Shown in pieces: positions 38,391 through 46,223 of a DNA stretch of 64,000 nt. Each line of letters opens with the position of its first letter. Within the stretch, counting starts at the first letter, position 1. Made by a program: the position numbers and the translations under genes. Source of the DNA: an uncultured Eubacterium sp. (GTDB taxonomy: Bacteria; Bacillota; Clostridia; Lachnospirales; Lachnospiraceae); assembly GCF_934295145.1 (NCBI RefSeq), contig NZ_CAKRAS010000008.1:1-64000 (forward strand), given 5' to 3'. The notes under the pieces are model-generated. The model saw only the letters and a program-made list of their open reading frames with translations. It was not told the DNA's origin and searched no databases.

Positions 38391-39101
38391 CTAATTTTCT
38401 CCGCAGGTGTATACCGCCAATGTGCAGTTACAGCTCATCTGAGAAACCGTCTGCAGACTACTGTTTACATACTCATTTTCCTGCATGGAAAAAGATGTCA
38501 CCTGAATCCCCGGATAATTATTGGCGACATCATCCAGAAATGCCCGGATTTCCGTTTCATTTCCCTGAACTGTCACATCCACGGATGTAGTGTTGACATC
38601 AGCCGCCTGTGGCACAGTCCTCCCCTCTTCCTGTGCAGTTTCTGCACTGTCCGAAGTATCCTCTACCTCTGTGCTTTCCACATCCGTTGTATCCGTTGTT
38701 GCCTCTGCATTATTCACTTCTGATAATACATATGCAGACGGAACCCCCGGAGCTGTCCCGGTAATATTCAGATACACCGGGAACAGATTATGGTCCAGCA
38801 CGATTCCCGTAACCAGTTCATCTACCTGTCGATTTTCCAGCAGATCATAATAGCCTTCTTTCGTAGCCTGCAACAATTCCTGCTGTTTTGCAATCTTCAC
38901 ATCAAGATTGCCTGTCCGATCCATTACATCCTGCATTTCCTGCTGCTCTGCTTCCACCTCGGTCCGCTGGTCGGACAGATCCATATGCTTATCTATGGCC
39001 GGAAAAATAAGAAACCGGATCATAAAAAATGCTACCAGCACACAGGCCAGCACTTTCAAAAGGAAAATATCCTTCGGTCTTAATTCCATACTGATTTTCA
39101 T
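38391..39101 (-). CDS. pilO: PilO-like pilus alignment protein
   Basis: A 236-residue bitopic membrane protein: short cytoplasmic tail, one membrane helix (FLLKVLACVLVAFFMIRFLI, about residues 13-32), a coiled coil, and an extracytoplasmic ferredoxin-like domain. An acidic Thr/Glu/Asp-rich insert (about residues 135-170) splits the second half. PilO pairs with PilN to link the cytoplasmic PilM ring to the pilus. Assignment rests on architecture and position: it overlaps the PilM-PilN gene by TAATG and precedes pilB. Confidence 0.8.
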   Translation of the reverse strand: MKISMELRPKDIFLLKVLACVLVAFFMIRFLIFPAIDKHMDLSDQRTEVEAEQQEMQDVMDRTGNLDVKIAKQQELLQATKEGYYDLLENRQVDELVTGIVLDHNLFPVYLNITGTAPGVPSAYVLSEVNNAEATTDTTDVESTEVEDTSDSAETAQEEGRTVPQAADVNTTSVDVTVQGNETEIRAFLDDVANNYPGIQVTSFSMQENEYVNSSLQTVSQMSCNCTLAVYTCGEN

Positions 39102-40525
39102 TACTGCTCACCTCCGGCTTCTTCTGCTTTCAATACACAGGAAAGCATCAGGGAATACTCTCCGCCATCATAACTGTAACCACTGTAATTCACAGAATCA
39201 AACAATCCGGTATCATCCAGCTTTTGAATATAATTCGGGATGTCAATAACTTTGCGGCTCACTGCATGAAAAGTCAGCGTACCGGTCGACATATCCAGTG
39301 ACTGTACACGCACAGACATATCATTACCGCCTACATCCACGATTTTTTCCAGCATTTCCTCTGTCAGATCCGGATATGTATCAAGATTCTGTTTCATCTG
39401 CGCTACCTGACTCAATTGTGTTGCCAGTTTTTCACTCTCTGTCTCTTTAGCAAGTGCTTTACTGTATTCTTCCTGTACCTGGGAATCATTGATCCAGTCC
39501 TCAATGGCAGCTGTCTTATGTGCTTCTGCCAGATTCCATACTGACAGACCCGCGTATAACACTGCACAAATTCCAAATATAACCAGCGGATATATAATCT
39601 GCTTCGCCGTATTTTTTGTTTTCACCGTTCCCTCTTCATGGGTGCAGCACCATACCTGATACAGATTGATCTCTTTCGTTTTTTCTTTCATCAGAGCACC
39701 GATACAAGCCAGCCAGTCTTCCGCATTTTCCGCTGCAGAAAAATTCAGGTCAATCTTCAACGGATGTGCTTCCAGCTGCATGTTATGAATGCCCTCCACA
39801 CTGACCTCAAAATCATCGGTTTGACAACCTGCATAATAGACATCTGTGATCGGAACCTCAGATTTCGTTGTTGCATAAAACTGTAAAATACCGGAGATCA
39901 GACGAACAATCTCTGTTCCAAAATCCAAAGTACCGCGTTCACTGAAAATCCGGCTCTTTGTAGAGTACAGATATATCCCTTCCCGATACAACAGACTTGT
40001 CACACTGTTTTCTTCAAAAAGCAGGTAAATGGCAGTCTCACAGCTATGGCTTTTCTGATGCGCCATCACCCGCAGATACCCCTCAACATAGACGGTAATC
40101 TCACGGACAGGAAGTCCGATCTCGCGGCAGAATTCTATTACCTGTGTAATGATCGCATCATCGGCACTTCCACAGCAAAGGGTAACACCATTTTTTCGAT
40201 CAGCCGAAATTACAGAATAATCCATAACGGAATCTCCTTCCGTTTCCGCCACAATGTTTTCTGCCATGCGGGTCAGCTCTTTTCCGGTTGCATATGGGAT
40301 CTGCGTAATACGGCTGGAACTATAAGAAGATGGAAATACCATTTTCACCGGTCCCGGATGATGCTTCTGTGTATATTCCCGAAGCGCTTCCTTCCAAAGT
40401 TCGATAGGATTCCCGAATCCGTTGAGAGGAATCCGCTCTACCTCCTGTACCTTTGGCGGCTTTCCGGCTTTTCCGGAAGCAACAAGGATACACTCGTCCT
40501 GTATTACTATTACTGTATCACTCAT
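39101..40525 (-). CDS. PilM-PilN fusion protein
   Basis: A 474-residue protein combining two pilus parts that are usually separate. Residues 1-290 look like the actin-fold PilM, with ETAIYLLFEENSVTSLLY and RGTLDFGTEIVRLISGIL standing for its nucleotide-binding strands. A membrane helix follows at about 307-330 (KQIIYPLVIFGICAVLYAGL), then a coiled coil and a C-terminal PilN-like domain with VQSLDMSTGTLTFHAVS. In most systems PilM binds the N-terminal tail of PilN; here that link is covalent. It precedes pilO and follows pilC. GGAGG precedes the ATG. Confidence 0.8.
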   Translation of the reverse strand: MSDTVIVIQDECILVASGKAGKPPKVQEVERIPLNGFGNPIELWKEALREYTQKHHPGPVKMVFPSSYSSSRITQIPYATGKELTRMAENIVAETEGDSVMDYSVISADRKNGVTLCCGSADDAIITQVIEFCREIGLPVREITVYVEGYLRVMAHQKSHSCETAIYLLFEENSVTSLLYREGIYLYSTKSRIFSERGTLDFGTEIVRLISGILQFYATTKSEVPITDVYYAGCQTDDFEVSVEGIHNMQLEAHPLKIDLNFSAAENAEDWLACIGALMKEKTKEINLYQVWCCTHEEGTVKTKNTAKQIIYPLVIFGICAVLYAGLSVWNLAEAHKTAAIEDWINDSQVQEEYSKALAKETESEKLATQLSQVAQMKQNLDTYPDLTEEMLEKIVDVGGNDMSVRVQSLDMSTGTLTFHAVSRKVIDIPNYIQKLDDTGLFDSVNYSGYSYDGGEYSLMLSCVLKAEEAGGEQ

Positions 40526-40561
40526 CTGTATTTATCCTCCATTTTATCTGGTGTATCCATT

Positions 40562-41755
40562 TTATGAATTTTCAATAGCTGAATAGGATTCATAGATTGG
40601 CAGCATTACCGCCATCATGATAAATCCAACGATCACAGCCATAACGATGATCAGGATCGGCTCCATCAGTGTTACGATACGCTTAGTCGCCTGCTCTGCC
40701 TCATCCTCCAGCGTTGCCGCGATGGAATCCAGCATCAGATCCAGCCGGCCGCTCTCTTCGCCAATCTGTACTGTACTGGCCAGTTTCTTCTGAATGCCAT
40801 CCACCATATGAAGAGCCTGAGACAATGGCACACCGCTGCGCACCTTCGTAACCACCTCACCAAACTGTTCTTCCACATAGGCGTTTCCAATGGTTTTCCC
40901 TGCAGTTGCGATAGCCATAGTAATCGGCATTCCACTTGTATAAAGGCTGCTTAGTATGCGTGCGAAACGTGCCGTATAGATAACCTGAAACAGATTGCCA
41001 AACAAAGGCATCTTCACTTTTCCACGATCCAGCGTTTTACGTACGCCCGGAATGCCTGCGATCAGGCGGATTACCATAACAATGGCAAATACGATGATCA
41101 GTGCTATATACCAGCGTTTCGTAAGAAAATCCGAACAATTGATCAATACCGTTGTCATCCACGGCAGTTGATCCAGCTGGTCAAATAATGACTGAAACTG
41201 TGGCAAAATAAATGTCACGATCAAAATAACGATAGCCACACACAAAATAAGTAAAATACACGGATATGTCATTGCTGACCTTACCTGCTGCGTCAACTTA
41301 TAATCCTTTTCATATTGAACCGCCAGACGTCCGGTTACCTGATCAATGTTTCCACTTCCCTCGCCAGAACGAATCATCCCGATCATCAGATCTGGGAAAC
41401 ATTTTTTCGTCTCCATTGCCTCTGATAATGGAGTACCTTTCTTCAGATCCTGCAGGATATCTTTGTAGATCACACGCTCACCCGCTGTGATTCCCTCCTG
41501 CTCTGAAATAATATCAAGTGCCCTTACAAGTGTCACTCCGGAAGCCAGAAGCGTTGACAGCTCCCTGCAGAATACCGCAAGTTGTTTTGCCTTTAATTTC
41601 TGATAACCACGGCTCTCCGTTAAATTTTTTGCACTGATCAGAAAAAGTCCGTCTTCACGCAACTGCTGCTGTAGGGCATTCTCAGCAGCCGCCTCCAGCG
41701 TTCCCTTATGCTTTTTTCCTTTCATGTCTTTTGCGACATATCGAAAACGTGCCAT
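40562..41755 (-). CDS. pilC: Type IV pilus inner-membrane platform protein PilC
   Basis: A 397-residue GspF-family protein with two homologous cytoplasmic helical domains and three membrane helices. Family landmarks are FCRELSTLLASGVTLVRALD, GSGNIDQVTGRLAVQYEKDY and the second-half copy RFARILSSLYTSGMPITMAI with GEESGRLDLMLDSIA. It is the rotor-like platform that PilB and PilT act on. GspF-like length and an intact sequence suggest full function. Between the peptidase gene and the PilM-PilN fusion. Confidence 0.94.
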   Translation of the reverse strand: MARFRYVAKDMKGKKHKGTLEAAAENALQQQLREDGLFLISAKNLTESRGYQKLKAKQLAVFCRELSTLLASGVTLVRALDIISEQEGITAGERVIYKDILQDLKKGTPLSEAMETKKCFPDLMIGMIRSGEGSGNIDQVTGRLAVQYEKDYKLTQQVRSAMTYPCILLILCVAIVILIVTFILPQFQSLFDQLDQLPWMTTVLINCSDFLTKRWYIALIIVFAIVMVIRLIAGIPGVRKTLDRGKVKMPLFGNLFQVIYTARFARILSSLYTSGMPITMAIATAGKTIGNAYVEEQFGEVVTKVRSGVPLSQALHMVDGIQKKLASTVQIGEESGRLDLMLDSIAATLEDEAEQATKRIVTLMEPILIIVMAVIVGFIMMAVMLPIYESYSAIENS

Positions 41756-41774
41756 CTTCTGAATTCCTTTCTGT

Positions 41775-42557
41775 CTATAATTTTCCCAGATACCATTTTA
41801 CAATACGGTCTCCCACAAATGCAGAAACAGCCAGTCCCACAGCCAGGAACGGACCGAATGCAAAATGATCTTTCCTTTTCAATTTTCCACTTAACAACAT
41901 AAAAGCTCCATAACCGCCTCCGGTAAGAAGCCCGATAAACATGGCACATACGGTAGCTCCCGTTCCCAGGAACAGTCCCGATGCAGCCATCAGTTTAATA
42001 TCTCCGCCCCCAAAAGCTCCCGGAATGATCAGCGCCAATATCAGCATTGGTACTGAAATCACCACAGCCCCCAGCAGACGGCTTCCAATTCCATGCTCCG
42101 GAAACACCCATACTGCACACACCGCCAAAACAAGGATCATAATGTGAAATCTATCATATATCATCTGTGTATCCTGATCGATTAGGGCTACCACAAGCAA
42201 TATTCCCAAATAAGCAAAAATCACTGCACCTTTCAGGGAAATAATTCCCGAAAGTCCACAGCCAAAATATATTCCGCAGCCGATAAATACTGCGCCTCCG
42301 GCTACTTCCACCAGAAAATCTCTCCAGGGGATCTTCCCCCCGCAGGTTCTGCACTTTCCACCAAGACAAAGATAACTGATACATGGGACCAACTCCAATC
42401 CTTTCAGTTCCCTGCCACAATTGGTACAATGGCTCCGCCCCTTAACAATACTTTCCTGACGGGGCATCCTGTCTATTACTACATTCAAAAAACTGAAGAT
42501 ACAGGCTCCAAAAAAAAACCGTATCACATATATTATCACTTCTACTACTGCTAACAT
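41775..42557 (-). CDS. pilD: Prepilin peptidase (A24 family)
   Basis: A 260-residue bifunctional leader peptidase and N-methyltransferase. The N-terminal domain has the zinc-binding CxxC pairs in HCTNCGRELKG and KCRTCGGKIPW; the catalytic aspartates are in ALIDQDTQMI and GGGDIKLMAA. Eight membrane helices are expected. It would cleave all the prepilins encoded upstream, including the giant one. The ribosome site GGAGAATAAA overlaps the end of the preceding gene, so translation is coupled. Confidence 0.95.
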   Translation of the reverse strand: MLAVVEVIIYVIRFFFGACIFSFLNVVIDRMPRQESIVKGRSHCTNCGRELKGLELVPCISYLCLGGKCRTCGGKIPWRDFLVEVAGGAVFIGCGIYFGCGLSGIISLKGAVIFAYLGILLVVALIDQDTQMIYDRFHIMILVLAVCAVWVFPEHGIGSRLLGAVVISVPMLILALIIPGAFGGGDIKLMAASGLFLGTGATVCAMFIGLLTGGGYGAFMLLSGKLKRKDHFAFGPFLAVGLAVSAFVGDRIVKWYLGKL

Positions 42558-42558
42558 T

Positions 42559-43002
42559 TTATTCTCCGGTATTGATCATGCTTTCTTCATGATACACAGT
42601 GTATCTGTCCTCTGCATCCGCATCATACCAGACCGTGTATTCCCCTTCCCGGTAAACAAATCGACAAACTGTATATCCGTCCTCTTCCACCTGAAGAATC
42701 CAAAAATCTCCAGGCACTTCACTTAACTGTAAAATTTCTTCATATAAACCATCTGCGATGCCTCCCTCCCGGGTGACATCGCAGAAAGCCTCATTTCTGC
42801 CATACTGCTGTGTTGCAATTACCTGGGCTGCCATTCGCACCGATCTGGCATTCCCCATAGCGACCTGGGAGTCAGCCCGGTACATTAACCGGAGCACCCC
42901 AGGAACTACTAACACAATAGCAAGCAGGATTATGATCAGAAGGTAAACGGCCAGCCTGATCCAGTTGTATTTAGTTTTCTTCTTTGGTGTCTTGACTGGC
43001 AT
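42559..43002 (-). CDS. Pilin-like membrane protein lacking a prepilin cleavage site
   Basis: A 147-residue protein with a basic N-terminus (MPVKTPKKKTKYNW), one hydrophobic helix (about residues 16-38) and a soluble acidic domain. After the helix, QVAMGNARSVRMAAQVIATQ and the following QYG line up with AETRQVVMAAQTIADEQYG of the major pilins, so it appears to be a diverged pilin. The G|FTLVE cleavage motif and Glu5 are both gone. It could stay in the membrane as an assembly factor or initiator. It lies between the pilins and pilD, tightly packed. Confidence 0.75.
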   Translation of the reverse strand: MPVKTPKKKTKYNWIRLAVYLLIIILLAIVLVVPGVLRLMYRADSQVAMGNARSVRMAAQVIATQQYGRNEAFCDVTREGGIADGLYEEILQLSEVPGDFWILQVEEDGYTVCRFVYREGEYTVWYDADAEDRYTVYHEESMINTGE

Positions 43003-43032
43003 GTGGTTACCCTCTTCTTAAATTAAATTAAA

Positions 43033-43539
43033 TTAATCTACTTTGTATGTACCTTTAGAACCATTAGATCCTGCTTCATATGTGCAAGTTTTTCCATCGC
43101 TTTCATATACAACTTTAGAAATTTTTCCACCTTTCCCTTCAACAGAAGTAATATTATTGGCATTAACTTCTGCGAGATCAGCAATATCTTGTTTTTTAAT
43201 TGTAATAGCTGCGGCTATAGGTGCTCCAGATTCATCTGAGCCTGCGGCTCTATATCCTGTTGTATCTCCAAGCTCCACTTTCACTGTGTCAGAACCAGTC
43301 AAACTAATTGTACCATACTGCTCATCAGCAATTGTCTGTGCAGCCATAACAACCTGACGTGTCTCAGCTATGATGGATTTCTTTTTTGCTTTATTAATAT
43401 ATCCTGTCAGTGTCGGGATTAATAAAGCTGCTAAAATTGCAAGGATTACCAGAACTACGATCAGCTCTACAAGCGTAAATCCTTTTTTCTTGTTTTCTTT
43501 GAGTTTTTTGTCTCTTAATTCGAATAATTTTGCAATCAT
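43033..43539 (-). CDS. Major type IV pilin, paralogue 1
   Basis: A 168-residue prepilin. A 20-residue, very basic leader ends at KKKG, and mature sequence starts FTLVELIVVLVILAILAALL, with the invariant Glu5. The conserved helix continues into INKAKKKSIIAETRQVVMAA and a small Ser/Gly/Ala-rich C-terminal domain. The first 70 residues match the next pilin almost exactly while the C-terminal halves differ, a recent duplication with domain divergence. AAAGGAG precedes the ATG. Because of its high similarity and position it is a main-subunit candidate. Confidence 0.92.
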   Translation of the reverse strand: MIAKLFELRDKKLKENKKKGFTLVELIVVLVILAILAALLIPTLTGYINKAKKKSIIAETRQVVMAAQTIADEQYGTISLTGSDTVKVELGDTTGYRAAGSDESGAPIAAAITIKKQDIADLAEVNANNITSVEGKGGKISKVVYESDGKTCTYEAGSNGSKGTYKVD

Positions 43540-43674
43540 TTCTCATACTCTCCTTTGTAAAAAAACTATATTTATATCAACGCCTCGGTGCAGCGTTCAT
43601 ACCACAGATATCGAAACAGTTAAGTGAATATCAACCGATCCACTCACCCTGTCTGCTCATAACCAAATCATCTC

Positions 43675-44172
43675 CTATTGTATGTTATAGGTTCCTTTTG
43701 ATCCATATTTTAAAGTTGTTCCACTTCCTGTATATTCTACTTCATAAATACATGTTTTTCCATCTGATTCATACTGAAGCATAACTACTTTTCCTGCATA
43801 TACAGTTGCAGCTTTGATATGATCTGCCGAAACTTCTGCCAGTTCTGCCACATCCGCAACTGGAATTTCCACTGTTCCATTACCATCCGAACCTATACTG
43901 ATTGCCCTATATACATTTACAGTTGCTTCCTGCAAATCCAGCTTTCCGTATTCCTCATCCACCAGCGTCTGCGCGGCCATCACACACTGTCGTGTCTCAG
44001 CCACAATCGTCTTCTCCTTGGCCTTATTGATATATCCTGTCAGTGCCGGGATCAGCAAAGCTGCCAGAATTGCAATAATTACCAGAACTACGATCAGTTC
44101 TACTAAGGTGAATCCTCTCTTTTTGTTTTCCCTGAGTTTTCTGTCTCTCAATTCAAATAATTTTGTAACCAT
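43675..44172 (-). CDS. Major type IV pilin, paralogue 2
   Basis: A 165-residue prepilin with a 20-residue basic leader ending ENKKRG and mature start FTLVELIVVLVIIAILAALL with Glu5. The C-terminal domain ends in a strand-rich block (CIYEVEYTGSGTTLKYGSKG). I start at the ATG at 44172, which follows AAAGGGGAG; the longer frame adds seven residues and would put this site inside the gene. It forms a tandem pair with the pilin downstream, 135 bases apart, a spacer that contains a small GC-rich hairpin possibly setting their relative levels. Confidence 0.92.
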   Translation of the reverse strand: MVTKLFELRDRKLRENKKRGFTLVELIVVLVIIAILAALLIPALTGYINKAKEKTIVAETRQCVMAAQTLVDEEYGKLDLQEATVNVYRAISIGSDGNGTVEIPVADVAELAEVSADHIKAATVYAGKVVMLQYESDGKTCIYEVEYTGSGTTLKYGSKGTYNIQ

Positions 44173-44210
44173 TTCTCTTTCTCCCCTTTGCATTCATGCT
44201 TTTTATTTTT

Positions 44211-44948
44211 TCAGTCCTCCATAGTAGTCACATTGTCGTTTCGTACAGGCATATGACGAAACTGAAGAATTTCCGTATCAGTAGCCACGGCCTGTGTGCG
44301 TTCCGGATCACTGTACAACGTCACCGTTGCTGTAATCTGGTTTACCGCAGTTTCCTCACTGATTGCATCCGGAAAAGCCCAGGTTACTTCCATATAGTTT
44401 CCCATATAGAAACCTTCGCCAAACACAGTGGACACCGCGCGGGCAACCGGATTTCCATCTTCGCTGTAACGGTATTTTCCATTATTACAAAAATAATAGC
44501 GTGTCAACAGCTGTCCGGCCGGTACCGCCTCAGCCACTCCGGAATCCTGACTTCCGATCTGCAGCTTCGTTGTATCACAGCCATCTGCAGATATAAGTAC
44601 TACATACCCATCCTCATTTATAAATTCTAATATATTTCCAGAATTATTTCCAGTCATATCCGTAATTTTTCCTGAATTTTCGTCATTTTCTGCGTAAATT
44701 TTAATGTATCCGTTTGCATCCGCAGTTAAACCACGCAATTCTGTCATGACTGTATCGAGAATTGACTGCGCAAACTGCGTCTTCTGTTCACGGACAAAAA
44801 TTTTTGCTGCCGAGCTTAACGCCGACGCTGCCATCGCCATCATAATACTGATGAGCAATAGCGTAACAATGGTTTCCACCAATGTCGTACCACATCGTTC
44901 CTTCAGTTTCTGCTTCATCTTTTTTTCATAAAAACTCAGTTTTTTCAT
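44211..44948 (-). CDS. Minor prepilin (GspJ/PilW-like)
   Basis: A 245-residue pseudopilin with a 20-residue basic leader ending KERCG and mature start TTLVETIVTLLLISIMMAMA, with Glu5 kept. A large soluble domain of about 190 residues follows. Size and gene order fit the larger minor pilins that prime pilus assembly (GspJ or PilW type). Its start codon overlaps the stop of the preceding minor prepilin (ATGA), so the two are made in fixed ratio. Confidence 0.85.
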   Translation of the reverse strand: MKKLSFYEKKMKQKLKERCGTTLVETIVTLLLISIMMAMAASALSSAAKIFVREQKTQFAQSILDTVMTELRGLTADANGYIKIYAENDENSGKITDMTGNNSGNILEFINEDGYVVLISADGCDTTKLQIGSQDSGVAEAVPAGQLLTRYYFCNNGKYRYSEDGNPVARAVSTVFGEGFYMGNYMEVTWAFPDAISEETAVNQITATVTLYSDPERTQAVATDTEILQFRHMPVRNDNVTTMED

Positions 44949-45349
44949 TGCGGAGTACCTCCTGCCGCCTGAGTTTCTGATGTGCCGGCCAGACCATATG
45001 TATAAAAAGTAATGATCTGATTTGCCCCTTGGGAATCGGTATAACTGACCTGTTTGCTTGCCAGATTCAAATCTACGGAAAATACCTGATTTCCAATCCG
45101 ATCCATCTCCGGTGTGGTTGCCACAAACTGAAGTGTCTGATTACTTCCTGAGGTCTGTTCTGCCGATGCCAGATTTCGGATGATTTCCTTATTCTGTGCA
45201 CGAATCTTCTTATTTTGTTCCATTGAGGCATGACTATAAGAAATTGCCCCCTGCAAGATTCCAAAAAGGATCAGAAAAATGAACATACTTGCAACCACTT
45301 CCACCAGGGTTTCTCCCGATTTTTTCCTGATCTTATGTAACTTCATCAT
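44945..45349 (-). CDS. Minor prepilin (GspI/PilV-like)
   Basis: A 134-residue pseudopilin with a short 12-residue leader ending KKSG and mature start ETLVEVVASMFIFLILFGIL, with Glu5. The small soluble domain ends in a Thr/Ala/Gly-rich tail. The compact size fits GspI or PilV-type minor pilins, which nucleate the priming complex. Its start codons sit in the end of the previous minor prepilin gene (GAATGA overlap). Confidence 0.85.
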   Translation of the reverse strand: MMKLHKIRKKSGETLVEVVASMFIFLILFGILQGAISYSHASMEQNKKIRAQNKEIIRNLASAEQTSGSNQTLQFVATTPEMDRIGNQVFSVDLNLASKQVSYTDSQGANQIITFYTYGLAGTSETQAAGGTPQ

Positions 45350-46182
45350 TCGCTATCGGTACCTCCTCCCTGCGTAGTATCCACATATGTATTTTCCCGG
45401 AATACACAGTATGTAGGCGTCTGCGTCAGGAATTCATATACAATGCTTTCGCTGTCATCCGGCGTATAGATTTCGCCACTGGTATTATTTTTATGCCAGT
45501 TTTCACCATCCCACACAATATCTGTGCCCTTATGCGAAAACTTCACATCGTATTTTTCCTCCCGGCTGTACTCTGTGGTACAGGTATATGTGGCATCATC
45601 ATAGGAAGCGGTGACCTCCACGATCAGATTGTATTCACGTACCGTGATATTTCGGATACGATCGATCTCCGTCTGATAATTTGTGCCGGTTGACGCAACA
45701 TCAATTTTTCCGGTCTTTATGGAATCAAGATCCTCCGCACTGTTTTTTTCTTTGGAAAGTGTAATGCGGATATTTCCATAACCAGCAGGCAGCGATGCTG
45801 CTTCTGCCAGATTGTCCAGATTGGTATCACTCACCAGGAAATTGTATTTTGAGGAATCCGGATAATCTTCGCTGTAATCCAGATACTGCGAATTATCCAG
45901 AAATTTATTTGCAAAGGCATAAAACGTATTATCCTGCGGCACATCGTTACTTCTGTTGTCATATTTCAGCAGTTCTTCGTTTAATACCTTCGCTGCTGAT
46001 GTGGCCAGCTGATTACACCGTTCTTCTTTCAGGCGCAGATTGGACTGCGCCGTCAGAAGTCCGGCCGTGTAAAGGATTGCAGCTGCAAAGGCCACAAAGA
46101 ATGCCGATACACAGATCACTACCACCATCGATATTCCGTTTTTCTTATTTTGCCGAAGCTGCTGCCAGCCTTTCCACTTCAT
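45346..46182 (-). CDS. Minor prepilin lacking Glu5 (GspK/PilX-like)
   Basis: A 278-residue pseudopilin with a 16-residue basic leader ending NKKNG and mature start ISMVVVICVSAFFVAFAAAI, where position 5 is Val instead of Glu. GspK, which caps the tip of type II secretion pseudopili, likewise lacks Glu5. The large soluble domain has a KFSHKGTDIVWDGENWHKNN block near the end. I start at the ATG at 46182, which follows GGAGG; a longer frame from 46224 overlaps the end of the giant gene. It directly follows the giant prepilin gene. Confidence 0.83.
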   Translation of the reverse strand: MKWKGWQQLRQNKKNGISMVVVICVSAFFVAFAAAILYTAGLLTAQSNLRLKEERCNQLATSAAKVLNEELLKYDNRSNDVPQDNTFYAFANKFLDNSQYLDYSEDYPDSSKYNFLVSDTNLDNLAEAASLPAGYGNIRITLSKEKNSAEDLDSIKTGKIDVASTGTNYQTEIDRIRNITVREYNLIVEVTASYDDATYTCTTEYSREEKYDVKFSHKGTDIVWDGENWHKNNTSGEIYTPDDSESIVYEFLTQTPTYCVFRENTYVDTTQGGGTDSE

Positions 46183-46223
46183 AAAATAGTTCCTCCGGTC
46201 TGCACATTTTTGTGCCGATTCCA

